64,000 nucleotides of DNA from Paractinoplanes tereljensis. Lineage in GTDB: Bacteria; Actinomycetota; Actinomycetes; Mycobacteriales; Micromonosporaceae. A program made the position numbers and the translations under genes. The notes beneath the pieces are model-generated. The model saw only the letters and a list, made by a program, of their open reading frames with translations, had not been told where the DNA came from and did not search any database. The stretch spans positions 186,001 through 250,000 of the forward strand of contig NZ_BOMY01000042.1 of NCBI RefSeq assembly GCF_016862435.1, in the 5' to 3' direction. Shown here one piece after another: positions 25,773 to 34,363 of this stretch (its first letter is position 1; every line of letters begins with the position of its first letter).

Positions 25773-25841
25773 ATTCGGAGCCGGGCGCGGCCCGGATAGC
25801 CCTAGCATTCAGACCTATCCGGCGCGCGTGCGACTCCGAAT
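25773..25841. promoter_or_regulatory. Nested inverted repeats in divergent promoter region
   Basis: Outer arms ATTCGGAG (25773-25780) and CTCCGAAT (25834-25841) are perfect complements, and inner arms CCGGATAG (25792-25799) and CTATCCGG (25815-25822) are too. Both sit in the spacer between the hydrolase gene and the lipid-modification operon. They could be two operators or one cruciform-prone control element. Confidence 0.45.
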
Positions 25842-25877
25842 CACCCCCCGAAGATCAAGTGACCTTGGGGAGCGCAG

Positions 25878-27107
25878 ATGAGATCCGTTGCCGTCATCGG
25901 CGCCGGCGTGTCCGGGCTTACCGCGGCGTACCTGCTGCGAAAGACGTGGGACGTCACGCTGTACGAGGCGGACCACCGGCTCGGCGGGCACGCCCACACC
26001 CATGACCTGCCGGACGGCGGCACGAGCGTGGCCGTGGACTCCGGCTTCATCGTGCACAACGACCGGACGTACCCGCTGCTGCGCCGGCTCTTCGCCGAGT
26101 TGGACGTGCCCACCCGGGCGGCCGAGATGAGCATGTCGGTGCGCTGCGACGGCTGCGGCCTGGAGTACGCCGGTGCGAAAGGGGCGGGCGGGCTGTTCGC
26201 CCGGCGGCCCGAGCCACGGTTCCTGGCGACGCTGGCCCAGGTGCCGGTGTTCCATCGCCGGGCGCGCGCCCTGCTGCGGAGTGCCGGCGAGGATCCGACA
26301 CTCGGCGAGTTCCTGGCCCGCGGTCATTACACCGATCATTTCGTACGGCATTTCGTGGTGCCGCTGGTCTCGGCGGTCTGGTCGTGCGGTCCCGAGGTGG
26401 TGGCCGACTATCCGGCCCGCTACCTGTTCACCTTCCTGGACCACCACGGGATGCTGTCGGTGACCGGCTCGCCCACCTGGCGGACCGTGGTCGGTGGCTC
26501 GCGCACCTACGTCGATCTGCTCGCCAAGAACCTGCGCAGCGTCCGGGCCGGCGATCCGGTCACCGCTGTCACCCGTACGCCCGAGGGGGTCCGGGTGGAG
26601 GCCGGCGACGACGTCGGCTACGACGCGGTCGTCGTGGCGACCCACGCCGATCAGGCGTTGCGGTTGCTGCGCGACCCGACCGACGCCGAGCGCCGCACGC
26701 TGAGCGCGTTCACCTACTCGCGCAACGAGACCGTGCTGCACACCGACGACACCGTCCTGCCGGTGGCCGGGCGGGCCCGGGCCAGCTGGAACTACCGGCT
26801 GCCGGGCTGCGCGCCGAGTGCCGGAGCGCCGGTGGTCACCTACGACATGAACCGGTTGCAGGGGCTGGACGTGCGGCGCCACTACCTGGTCACGCTCAAC
26901 TCGGACCGGCGCGACGACACGGTTCTGGCCCGGATGACGTACGAGCATCCGATCTTCACCCCGAAATCGGTGGCCGCCCAGGCCGGGCTGCCGGCGCTCA
27001 ACGACGGACGGACCGCGTTCGCCGGCGCCTACCACGGCTGGGGTTTCCATGAGGACGGCTGTCGCAGCGGGGTGGCCGCGGCGCGATCATTGGGGGTCGA
27101 GTGGTGA
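25878..27107 (+). CDS. FAD-dependent amine-oxidase-like oxidoreductase
   Basis: 409 residues from ATG 25878, with TTGGGGAGCG upstream. The N-terminal FAD fingerprint is VIGAGVSGLTAAYLL followed by YEADHRLGGHAHTH. The family (COG2907-like) is found almost always beside DUF1365 and a cyclopropane-synthase-like methyltransferase, as here, and is thought to act on membrane lipid acyl chains. First gene of a four-gene operon; its TGA overlaps the GTG of the next gene. Confidence 0.9.
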   Translation: MRSVAVIGAGVSGLTAAYLLRKTWDVTLYEADHRLGGHAHTHDLPDGGTSVAVDSGFIVHNDRTYPLLRRLFAELDVPTRAAEMSMSVRCDGCGLEYAGAKGAGGLFARRPEPRFLATLAQVPVFHRRARALLRSAGEDPTLGEFLARGHYTDHFVRHFVVPLVSAVWSCGPEVVADYPARYLFTFLDHHGMLSVTGSPTWRTVVGGSRTYVDLLAKNLRSVRAGDPVTAVTRTPEGVRVEAGDDVGYDAVVVATHADQALRLLRDPTDAERRTLSAFTYSRNETVLHTDDTVLPVAGRARASWNYRLPGCAPSAGAPVVTYDMNRLQGLDVRRHYLVTLNSDRRDDTVLARMTYEHPIFTPKSVAAQAGLPALNDGRTAFAGAYHGWGFHEDGCRSGVAAARSLGVEW

Positions 27108-27781
27108 CCGCGCCCGCGTTGTACGAGTGCACGGTCCGCCACACCCGTACCACCCCGCTGCGGCACGCCTTCGCCTACCGGACCTACCAGTGGTACGTCG
27201 ACGTCGACGAGCTGCCCCGGGACCGGTGGCTAGGGTCGTTCCGGGCCGGCGACCACTTCGGTGACCCGGCCGCGAGCATCCGGCGCAACGTCGAGGTGTT
27301 CCTGGCCGGGCACGGCATCGAGCTGGCCGGCGGGCCGATCCGGCTGCTCACCAACGCCCGGGTGCTCGGGCACGTCTTCAACCCGCTGAGCGTTTACTGG
27401 TGCCACCGGGCCGACGGCAGCCTGGCCGCGGTGATCGCCGAGGTGCACAACACGTACGGCGGGCGGCACTGCTACCTGCTGCGCACCGACGAGCGCGGCC
27501 GGGCCGACACCGCGAAGACGTTCTACGTCTCGCCGTTCAACGACGTCTCCGGCTCCTACCGGCTGAGCCTGCCGGAGCCGGGTGAGCGGCTCGCGCTGAC
27601 CATCGCGCTGGACCGGGACGGCGGCCGCCCGTTCGTGGCGTCGCTGCGCGGTACCCGCCGCCCACCGGACTGGCGGCACCCGTTCGTGACCCTGGCGGTG
27701 TCCCTGCGGATCCGGCTCCAGGGCATCCGCCTCTATTTGCGCGGCTTGAAGGTCGTGCCCCGAACGGAAGGCTCCCGATGA
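27104..27781 (+). CDS. DUF1365 domain-containing protein
   Basis: 225 residues from GTG 27104, which overlaps the previous TGA (GTGA); GTG 27101 is one codon upstream. DUF1365 blocks are visible: YECTVRHTRTTPLRHAFAYR, LLTNARVLGHVFNPLSVYWC, AEVHNTYGGRHCYLL, KTFYVSPFNDVSGSYRLSL. Its activity is not known. The invariant linkage to the flanking oxidase and methyltransferase indicates a shared pathway on membrane fatty acids. Its stop overlaps the ATG of the methyltransferase gene. Confidence 0.9.
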   Translation: MTAPALYECTVRHTRTTPLRHAFAYRTYQWYVDVDELPRDRWLGSFRAGDHFGDPAASIRRNVEVFLAGHGIELAGGPIRLLTNARVLGHVFNPLSVYWCHRADGSLAAVIAEVHNTYGGRHCYLLRTDERGRADTAKTFYVSPFNDVSGSYRLSLPEPGERLALTIALDRDGGRPFVASLRGTRRPPDWRHPFVTLAVSLRIRLQGIRLYLRGLKVVPRTEGSR

Positions 27782-29019
27782 CCACGACCGTCAATCCCGT
27801 ACGGCATGGGGTGGATCCGGACCGGTGGCCGGACGTGGCGGCCGAGCCGCCGGCCCGGCTCCGCGCCCACCTCGCCGGCGTGGTGTTCCGCCAGGCGATG
27901 GCGAAGTCCGCGGTCCGGGTCCGATACCCCGACGGCCGGGTGACCGGAACGGCCGGTCCGACCCTGCGGGTACGCCGGCCCGAGGCGCTGTTCGCCCGGC
28001 TCGGCCGGTCCGGCCTGATCGGATTCGGCGAGGCCTACCAGGCCGGCGACTGGGACTCCGACGACCTGGTCGGGGTGCTGACCGTGCTCGCGTCGTCGAT
28101 GGGCACGCTGATCCCGCCGTCGCTGCAGTGGATGCGGCGGTTCCACGGGGTGCGGTCGCCGCTCGCCGACCGGAACACCCCGGACGGTTCCCGGCGCAAC
28201 ATCCATCGGCACTACGACCTGTCGAACGACCTGTTCGCCCTCTTCCTCGACGAGTCGATGAGCTACTCGAGTGCCCTGTTCACCCACCCCGGCGACGATT
28301 TCACCGCGGCACAGCACCGCAAGATCGACCGGCTGCTGGACGGGACCCGGGTGGGCGACGGAAGCCTGCTGCTGGAGATCGGCACCGGCTGGGGTGAGCT
28401 CGCCATCCGGGCCGCTCAGCGCGGTGCGCGGGTGGTCAGCGTGACCCTCTCGGCCGAGCAGCGGGACCTGGCGCTCCGCCGGGCGGCCGCGGCCGGCGTC
28501 GCCGACCGGGTCGAGGTGCGGCTGCGCGACTACCGGGAGATCGAGCCGGTGGCGGGCGGCTTCGACGCCGTGGTCAGCGTCGAGATGGTCGAGGCGGTGG
28601 GCATCGACTACTGGCCGTCGTACGCGCGGACGCTGGCCGGGCACCTCGCGCCGGGCGGCCGGGCCGGCCTGCAGATGATCACGATGGCCGACGACCGGGT
28701 ACGGGCCACCCGCGACGCGTACACCTGGATCCACAAGTACATCTTCCCCGGCGGCCTGATCCCGTCGGTGCCGGCGATGGAGACCGTGTTCGGCCGGGCC
28801 GGGCTGACCGTGCTGGACCGGCTCGACTTCGGCCCCGACTACGCCGAGACGCTGCGGCGCTGGCGGGCCGCCTTCAACGCCCGGCCGGACGAGGTGGCCG
28901 CCCTCGGCTTCGACGCCACGTTCGCCCGCACCTGGAACTTCTACCTGGCGTACAGCGAGGCCGGCTTCGCCTCCGGTTACCTCGACGTGTGCCAGCTCAT
29001 CCTGGGCGAACCCGTATGA
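27778..29019 (+). CDS. Cyclopropane-fatty-acyl-phospholipid synthase family methyltransferase
   Basis: 413 residues from ATG 27778 (ATGA overlap). The N-terminal lipid-binding region reads GFGEAYQAGDWDSDDL, then NIHRHYDLSNDLFALFLDES and MSYSSALF. The SAM site is LLEIGTGWGELAIRAA. Conserved family blocks VSVEMVEAVG and WIHKYIFPGG follow. Enzymes of this family transfer a methylene or methyl from SAM to acyl-chain double bonds of phospholipids. With DUF1365, FAD and DUF1295 partners the product may be a branched, cyclopropane or furan-type chain; which one cannot be told from sequence. Confidence 0.92.
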   Translation: MTTTVNPVRHGVDPDRWPDVAAEPPARLRAHLAGVVFRQAMAKSAVRVRYPDGRVTGTAGPTLRVRRPEALFARLGRSGLIGFGEAYQAGDWDSDDLVGVLTVLASSMGTLIPPSLQWMRRFHGVRSPLADRNTPDGSRRNIHRHYDLSNDLFALFLDESMSYSSALFTHPGDDFTAAQHRKIDRLLDGTRVGDGSLLLEIGTGWGELAIRAAQRGARVVSVTLSAEQRDLALRRAAAAGVADRVEVRLRDYREIEPVAGGFDAVVSVEMVEAVGIDYWPSYARTLAGHLAPGGRAGLQMITMADDRVRATRDAYTWIHKYIFPGGLIPSVPAMETVFGRAGLTVLDRLDFGPDYAETLRRWRAAFNARPDEVAALGFDATFARTWNFYLAYSEAGFASGYLDVCQLILGEPV

Positions 29020-29792
29020 TCGCCGTGCTGCTGTCGACGGCGGTCGTGTCCCTCGCCGTGCTGCTCATAGCGTTCGCGATCGGCGCGGCCAAGGACGAGC
29101 ACAAGGGCGTCGACGTCGCCTGGGGGCTGGGTTTCGCGTCGGTCGCGGTGACCGCCGCGGCCCTCGAACCGGACCGCCCGATGGCCTGGCTGGTCGCCGC
29201 ACTCACGGTGATCTGGGGCGTACGGCTGGCCGTCCACATCGGCCGCCGCGGCGCCCGCCACCCCGGCGAGGACCCGCGCTACGCGGAGCTGCTCGGCCGG
29301 GCGAAAGGCAGCCGGACCTGGTACGCGCTCCGCAGCGTCTACCTGCTGCAGTGGATCTCGCTGTGGTTCGTCTCGCTCCCGGTGCAGGTCGCCGCCCACT
29401 ACGCCCCGCTGAACGCGTTCGCCGTCATCGGCGTCGCGATCTGGGCGGTCGGCCTGTTCTTCGAGGCGGTCGGCGACGCGCAACTGGACCGGTTCCGCGC
29501 CGACCCCGCGTCGAAGGGCAAGGTGCTCGACTCCGGACTGTGGCGGTACACCCGGCACCCCAACTACTTCGGCGACGCCTGCGTCTGGTGGGGCCTGTTC
29601 GCGCTGGCCGCACTGCACTGGACCGGCTGGCTGACGGTGCTCTCGCCGATGCTGATGACCTGGTTCCTGGCCCGCAAGACCGGCAAACCCCTGATGGAGA
29701 AACACCTGACGGGTACGCGTCCGGGTTACGCCGGATATGTCGCGCGCACCAGCGGCTTCGTCCCCCGGCCGCCGCGCCGCTTGCCGGGTTAG
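29016..29792 (+). CDS. DUF1295 membrane protein (steroid-reductase-like)
   Basis: 258 residues from ATG 29016, overlapping the methyltransferase stop (ATGA). About six membrane segments are visible. The C-terminal GLWRYTRHPNYFGDACVWWG is the signature of the DUF1295 / 3-oxo-5-alpha-steroid 4-dehydrogenase-like fold shared with isoprenylcysteine methyltransferases. It probably reduces or modifies a membrane lipid, most likely the product of the upstream enzymes. Last gene of the four-gene operon. Confidence 0.9.
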   Translation: MIAVLLSTAVVSLAVLLIAFAIGAAKDEHKGVDVAWGLGFASVAVTAAALEPDRPMAWLVAALTVIWGVRLAVHIGRRGARHPGEDPRYAELLGRAKGSRTWYALRSVYLLQWISLWFVSLPVQVAAHYAPLNAFAVIGVAIWAVGLFFEAVGDAQLDRFRADPASKGKVLDSGLWRYTRHPNYFGDACVWWGLFALAALHWTGWLTVLSPMLMTWFLARKTGKPLMEKHLTGTRPGYAGYVARTSGFVPRPPRRLPG

Positions 29793-29848
29793 GCGTACGG
29801 GTTGATGATGATGGTCTTCAATGCCCTTAGAGGGGTTGGGAGGCCGGG

Positions 29849-31252
29849 GTGTCACTGCTCACCGCGCTCGACCGCAAGCACACCATCGCGCCGGAGGGGT
29901 ACAGCCGCTGGCTGATCCCGCCCGCCGCGCTCGCTGTTCATCTGTGCATCGGCCAGGCCTACGCGACAAGCGTCTACAAGAACTCGTTCATCAAACACTT
30001 CGACGCCAGCCAGACCTCGATCGGCATCATCTTCAGCATCGCCATCGTGATGCTGGGGCTGTCGGCGGCGGTCGCCGGCACCTGGGTCGAGGCCAACGGA
30101 CCACGCAAGGCGATGTTCGTCTCCGCCTGTTTCTGGGCGTCCGGCTTCCTGGTCAGTGCGCTCGGCATCGGCACCGAACAGCTGTGGCTGGTCTATCTCG
30201 GCTACGGCGTGATCGGTGGGATCGGGCTGGGCATCGGCTACATCTCGCCGGTGTCCACCCTGATCAAATGGTTCCCGGACCGGCCCGGTCTGGCGACCGG
30301 GCTGGCCATCATGGGCTTCGGCGGCGGCGCGCTGATCGCGAGTCCGGCTTCACGACAACTGCTTTCGGCGTACGACGAGAACTACGACCCGAACGTGGCC
30401 ACCTCGGTCGCCGACGGACACGCGCTGGTGCTGCTGTTTCTCACCCTGGGCATCGCGTACTTCCTGATCATGATGTTCGGCGTCGCCAACATCCGGGTCC
30501 CCGCCCCCGGCTGGCGCCCGGCCGGCTGGGAGCCCTCCTCGGTGACGGCGAAACCCCTGGTCACGGCGGCCAGCGTGTCGGCGGCGAGCGCCATCCGTAC
30601 GCGTAGCTTCTGGTTGTTGTGGGTTGTTCTGTTCTGCAATGTGACCGCGGGCATCGGCATCCTCGAGCAGGCCAGCCCGATGATCCAGGACTTCTTCCGG
30701 GTCGACGGCGTCTCCAGCGTGAGCGTCGCCGCGGCCGGCGGTTTCGTCGGCGTGCTGTCGCTGTTCAACATGGCCGGCCGGTTCGCCTGGTCGTCCACCT
30801 CCGACCACGTGGGCCGGCGGCCGATCTACATGCTCTACCTGGGCGCCGGCATGGTCATGTACCTGCTGCTGGCCACCGTCGGGGATGCAGCGACCGCGCT
30901 GTTCGTGGTGCTGGCCGGCATCATCCTGTCGTTCTACGGCGGCGGCTTCGCGACCGTACCCGCCTATTTGCGCGACCTGTTCGGCACCTACCAGGTGGGC
31001 GCGATCCACGGCCGCCTGCTGACCGCCTGGTCGGCGGCGGGCATCGCCGGGCCCCTGATCATCAACCGCTTCCTCGACGCCCAGGGCAAGCCCGGGAGCC
31101 TGACCTCGGCGGCTTACCAGCCGGCCCTGTTCACCATGGTCGGCGTGCTGGCCATCGGCTTCGTAGCGAACCTGCTGATCCGCCCGGTCCCGGAGCGCTT
31201 CCACGAGCCTTCCGGCACCACCACCCCGCTGGAGAAGGAGGCTGCCGCATGA
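29849..31252 (+). CDS. OFA-family MFS antiporter (oxalate/formate type)
   Basis: 467 residues from GTG 29849, with GGAGGCCGGG upstream. Twelve membrane segments are expected. Typical OFA features are the YSRWLIPPAALAVHLCIGQA start, YGVIGGIGLGIGYISPVSTL, KWFPDRPGLATGLAIMGFGG and GGFATVPAYLRDLFG. The family exchanges small carboxylates such as oxalate and formate; substrate is not determined here and no oxalate decarboxylation genes are adjacent. Its stop overlaps a 32-codon gene that is a known partner of this subgroup. Confidence 0.9.
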   Translation: MSLLTALDRKHTIAPEGYSRWLIPPAALAVHLCIGQAYATSVYKNSFIKHFDASQTSIGIIFSIAIVMLGLSAAVAGTWVEANGPRKAMFVSACFWASGFLVSALGIGTEQLWLVYLGYGVIGGIGLGIGYISPVSTLIKWFPDRPGLATGLAIMGFGGGALIASPASRQLLSAYDENYDPNVATSVADGHALVLLFLTLGIAYFLIMMFGVANIRVPAPGWRPAGWEPSSVTAKPLVTAASVSAASAIRTRSFWLLWVVLFCNVTAGIGILEQASPMIQDFFRVDGVSSVSVAAAGGFVGVLSLFNMAGRFAWSSTSDHVGRRPIYMLYLGAGMVMYLLLATVGDAATALFVVLAGIILSFYGGGFATVPAYLRDLFGTYQVGAIHGRLLTAWSAAGIAGPLIINRFLDAQGKPGSLTSAAYQPALFTMVGVLAIGFVANLLIRPVPERFHEPSGTTTPLEKEAAA

Positions 31253-31347
31253 CCGTCCGCCTGCTGGTCTCATGGCTGCTGGTAGCCGTCATGCTCGGCT
31301 ACGGCATCACCCAGACCGTAATCACCGCCGCCAAGCTCTTCGAATAG
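31249..31347 (+). CDS. MFS transporter small subunit (32 aa)
   Basis: ATG 31249 overlaps the TGA of the transporter (ATGA). The product is a single membrane helix, MTVRLLVSWLLVAVMLGYGI followed by TQTVITAAKLFE. Very short single-helix proteins are encoded directly behind OFA-family transporters in many actinobacteria and are annotated as a small subunit. Its length and coupling match that group closely. It probably sits beside the transporter in the membrane; an effect on transport is inference. Confidence 0.8.
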   Translation: MTVRLLVSWLLVAVMLGYGITQTVITAAKLFE

Positions 31348-31403
31348 ACGACTGTCGTTCGCCCGACTGCGACCGCCACCGACGCGATGCTCTACTTCTG
31401 TCC

Positions 31404-31922
31404 ATGACCAAAAGACTGGCGTCCATTCTGGTCGCCCTGGTCGCCCTGTCGCTGGTGGCGGTGGCTTGGCCGGTCGCCCGCCCGACGCCCGCCGCGGCGC
31501 AGGGCGGGTCGGCCGTCACGCTGGGCGTCCACTTCAGCGGTTTCTTCCTGCTGGACTTCAGCGCCACCGGGGTGCGGCAGGTGACCTCGTTCCAGGACCC
31601 GTTCGACCCAAGCCGAGGCGACCAGACAGTCTTCCGAGACGAGTTGCTGCGCAACGGCCAGGTAGTAGGCCACGACGACGGTTCCTGCACGGTAACCGAC
31701 ATAGTGCCGACCGACCCCGACCCCCTGAAGCTGGCCTGCCAGGTGACGTTCAGCCTGCCCGAGGGCCAGATAACCACCCAGGGCGCAGCCACCAACAACC
31801 CGGTAAAGCGCCTGGCCATCACCGGCGGAACCGGCCGTTACACAGGCGCCTACGGCGAGGCCGTACTAACCGAATCCGGCGACGAAACCGGCTCCCTGCT
31901 ACTCAACCTAACCCGGCGATAA
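31404..31922 (+). CDS. Secreted allene-oxide-cyclase-barrel-like protein
   Basis: 172 residues from ATG 31404. A clear Sec signal peptide (KR, then a hydrophobic core, ending near PTPAAAQ) precedes an eight-stranded barrel-like sequence: TSFQDPFDPSRGDQTVFRDE, DGSCTVTDIVP, LACQVTFSLPEGQITTQGA and LAITGGTGRYTGAYGEAVL. The GGTGRYxGAxG motif is typical of the plant dirigent/allene oxide cyclase superfamily, which in bacteria is uncharacterised and usually secreted. It may bind a small hydrophobic ligand. One Cys pair could form a disulfide. Confidence 0.75.
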   Translation: MTKRLASILVALVALSLVAVAWPVARPTPAAAQGGSAVTLGVHFSGFFLLDFSATGVRQVTSFQDPFDPSRGDQTVFRDELLRNGQVVGHDDGSCTVTDIVPTDPDPLKLACQVTFSLPEGQITTQGAATNNPVKRLAITGGTGRYTGAYGEAVLTESGDETGSLLLNLTRR

Positions 31923-31970
31923 CCGGTGCCTATGCCTGCCATGGTCGAAGCAGTCATGCATCATGACGGA

Positions 31971-32357
31971 ATGGCGGCCATTGAGACTCGGGTGCTTCTG
32001 GTCGACGATCTGCGGTCGTTCATCGATGGCCGGGTTGCTGAGGTAGCCCGTACGAGCGATGCCGGCGTCACATTGCTTGAGCGATACCGGAATCAGCGCC
32101 TGGACGAACTTTGGCTCGACCACGACCTGGGCGAAGACGACACGATCTGGCCGGTCGTGGAGGTCCTGGAACGAGCAGCCTTCGACGGCCGGCCATTCGA
32201 CATCGGCGTAATCAACATCCACTCGGCCAACCCAGCCGGCGCCGCAAAGATGGCGCAGGCATTACGCCGCTGGGAGTACCGGGTCGTCATCGCGTCCGGC
32301 TCAACTGACGTCGGCTACCTCAACGGGCCGCCCGCCGCAGGATACCCAGTCGCATGA
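31971..32357 (+). CDS. Cyclic-phosphate-processing receiver-like protein
   Basis: 128 residues from ATG 31971 (MAAIETRVLLVDDLRSF). In-frame starts at 31956, 31941, 31932 and GTG 31926 are possible and none has a good ribosome site. The pattern VLLVDDLRSF, LWLDHDLGEDDTIWPVVEVL and INIHSANPAGAAKMAQAL fits the receiver-like cpRR domain family predicted to act in processing of RNA cyclic-phosphate ends. The acidic residues match receiver active-site positions, but no phosphoacceptor relay or partner kinase is adjacent. Role is inference from family. Confidence 0.7.
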   Translation: MAAIETRVLLVDDLRSFIDGRVAEVARTSDAGVTLLERYRNQRLDELWLDHDLGEDDTIWPVVEVLERAAFDGRPFDIGVINIHSANPAGAAKMAQALRRWEYRVVIASGSTDVGYLNGPPAAGYPVA

Positions 32358-32559
32358 CGTCATCGGTGACCGTACGCTCGCTCAACAGACCTGCCCAACG
32401 CGCGCGATGCCGGGTAAGCGCGCGTCACTGAACCCAAGGATGGCCGCACCGTTCGAGTCGGGCCAGGTTCCCGTATCCGCCGCTGGCAGTACGCGAGCGG
32501 ATCGCCTCGCCGAACCTTCCCCACCGCTTCGCGGCAGCTGCGGATGGCTTGGCGGAGGG

Positions 32560-33168
32560 TCAGAAGAGCCAGCGGTCGAGTAATCCGGGCCAGAACTGCC
32601 GCTCATGATTGCCGTCAGCGATGGCGGCGGGATCAATAGCTTCGATCCCGCCGAGGAGTTCGGCAAGCTCGGCGAATGCCAGCTCCTCCGTCTCTGCGCT
32701 CTCGTCCCAGCGGTCGAAAAGGTCCGACTCGGTGAGCCGGCTGCCCACCAGGTGAAGCGAGCACAACCATTGGCAGACCGAGGAATTCACGAAGGAGCTG
32801 TCCTCCTGGCCACCCGGTGGCCACAGACGAACCTCACCGGTTACCGGTACGGCGCCGAACTCCCAGGCTGGGTCGGTGGGCTCGCCGCCGAACTCGTAAG
32901 CCAGCCGGTACATCGTCGGCGTGACTTGGAAGGAGACCCTGTCGACGATTTCGTCGAGCAGCGGTACGCCGTTCAAAGTCAGCACGGCCTTTGCCGACTG
33001 CGGGAGTCGCCATGTCGCTACGTCTGCCTCAACCGCGCGCCGGACCCGCCCTCGGCCAGCCCAGGACTCAAGCTCTTCAAACGTTGGAAGAATCGGAGGC
33101 CGATCAGAAGCCACGCCCAGACGATAACCCGAGGACTGAACGCTTGCGGTCGCCGGACATTCGCTCAT
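32560..33168 (-). CDS. SUKH-4-like immunity protein
   Basis: 202 residues from ATG 33168 (MSECPATASV). The open frame extends to 33450 but overlaps the divergent gene. Family-like features are TFEELESWAGRGRVRRAVEA, PQSAKAVLTLNGVPL, and FVNSSVCQWLCSLHLVGSRL. SUKH proteins neutralise polymorphic toxins, often nucleases. There is no toxin gene next to it, so it would be an orphan immunity gene. It faces the DUF6228 gene head-to-head with a 48-nt spacer. The family call rests on motif resemblance, not a search. Confidence 0.6.
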   Translation of the reverse strand: MSECPATASVQSSGYRLGVASDRPPILPTFEELESWAGRGRVRRAVEADVATWRLPQSAKAVLTLNGVPLLDEIVDRVSFQVTPTMYRLAYEFGGEPTDPAWEFGAVPVTGEVRLWPPGGQEDSSFVNSSVCQWLCSLHLVGSRLTESDLFDRWDESAETEELAFAELAELLGGIEAIDPAAIADGNHERQFWPGLLDRWLF

Positions 33169-33216
33169 CGGCAACTCCGGTGGACGCCCCAGCGCAGGGA
33201 GCCGGGCCGCGGGCGC

Positions 33217-33585
33217 GTGCTGCTTCGTGCCGCCGAAAGGCCGTGGAACGACGACGTGCTCGACTTCTTGTGCGAGATCAGCGACGTTGGCGTCACCGCC
33301 GCGAAGGTGGTCCGGACTCTTGATGGAGACTCGCTTGCTTCCTGGGTCGCCGAGCTGGCGGACTCCTACCCCGGGTGGGACGGGGTTCGCAGCTGGAAGT
33401 CGCTGGAACGCGAACTCCGCATCGACGCGACCCATGACCGGCGTGGCCATGTGTCTCTGCGGTTTGTCGTCCGCGGACCTCGCGGCTACGAGCGCGACGC
33501 GTGGGAAGCGTCAGCCTGCGTGAATCTCGACGCCGGTGAGGACATGCGACACCTCGCCGCCGAGATCGCCGCCCTCTTCACGTAG
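33217..33585 (+). CDS. DUF6228-like protein, start uncertain
   Basis: 122 residues from GTG 33217, the only plausible start in frame; the expected family length is slightly greater, so the true N-terminus may be missing or use a rarer codon. Visible blocks are DFLCEISDVGVTAAKVVRTL, SWVAELADSYPGWDGVRSWK, SLERELRIDATHDRRGHVSL and EASACVNLDAGEDMRHLAAE. They match my recollection of DUF6228, a family common in Streptomyces and found in immunity-type neighbourhoods. Head-to-head with the SUKH-4-like gene. Confidence 0.6.
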   Translation: MLLRAAERPWNDDVLDFLCEISDVGVTAAKVVRTLDGDSLASWVAELADSYPGWDGVRSWKSLERELRIDATHDRRGHVSLRFVVRGPRGYERDAWEASACVNLDAGEDMRHLAAEIAALFT

Positions 33586-33630
33586 CGCGCCTATGATCGC
33601 CGAGGAGTGTTCGGAGGGGCGGGAGCGGGG

Positions 33631-34212
33631 ATGAGGGTCGCGGTCTCCGGGACGCACGGGGTTGGGAAGACCACGCTGGCTGAGGCGCTCTGTGCGCGTC
33701 TGCCGGGGCACGTCGTGGTCGAGGAGCCGTACTACCTGTTGGAAGAGCAGGGGTATGAGTTCGATTTTCCGCCGGCGGCGGAGGACTATCGGGCGATGTT
33801 GGCCTGCTCGGTTCGGAGCCTGCGGTCGCCGTCAACATCAAAGGCCGTCTTCGACCGTACGCCGCTCGACTATCTCGCCTACCTGGCGGCGAGCGGGGCC
33901 GATCCGGCGGAGCAGGCCGATGCCGCTGCGTTGCGCCTCGCGTTCGCTACTCTCGATCTGCTGGTCATCACGGTGATCACGCCGGAGACCGAGCGGATCC
34001 TGCCCGCCGCGGAGTTGCCCGGCCTTCGCTCGCGGATGAATGACGCGCTCCTGGAACTGGTTTACGACGACCCGCTCGACGCCTGGGCGGGCACGCCGGT
34101 CCTGGAGTTGAGCGGACCGCTCGACAACCGGCTGGACGCGATCCTCGCCGTCCTCAAACCCGAACCGGTGGGCCCGACCAAAGCCGGGGCGAGTCGGCAC
34201 GTCGCCGATTAA
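33631..34212 (+). CDS. P-loop kinase-like AAA ATPase
   Basis: 193 residues from ATG 33631, preceded by GGGAGCGGGG; the frame opens 24 nt earlier. Walker A is SGTHGVGKTTLAEAL at residues about 6-20. VFDRTPLDYLAYL is the DR-containing motif of deoxynucleoside or shikimate kinase-like NTPases, and a lid Arg lies in LRSRMNDALLEL. Similar proteins are annotated only as AAA family ATPases; the phosphorylated substrate is unknown. Confidence 0.75.
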   Translation: MRVAVSGTHGVGKTTLAEALCARLPGHVVVEEPYYLLEEQGYEFDFPPAAEDYRAMLACSVRSLRSPSTSKAVFDRTPLDYLAYLAASGADPAEQADAAALRLAFATLDLLVITVITPETERILPAAELPGLRSRMNDALLELVYDDPLDAWAGTPVLELSGPLDNRLDAILAVLKPEPVGPTKAGASRHVAD

Positions 34213-34221
34213 TCTGCCGGT

Positions 34222-34363
34222 ATGAGACTGTTCCGCCGGCACGATGAACCGGCGAGTGGAACGGCGGTGCTGTCCGAACCGCCCGGCCGGCTTCCTGCCG
34301 GGTTTCGCCGAGGAAACGGTCGCCGCGATCGCTCGCGTGCGTGGTACGACCTAGTCTGTCCGA
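34222..34363 (+). pseudogene. Possible short gene remnant with frameshift
   Basis: ATG 34222 opens MRLFRRHDEPASGTAVLSEP and continues about 52 codons, but the sequence becomes Arg-rich after the Pro/Gly region. A shift of frame there gives GFAEETVAAIARVRGTT and a stop, which has more natural protein composition. I read this as the start and end of a small gene joined by a frameshift. No family is recognised. Confidence 0.3.
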
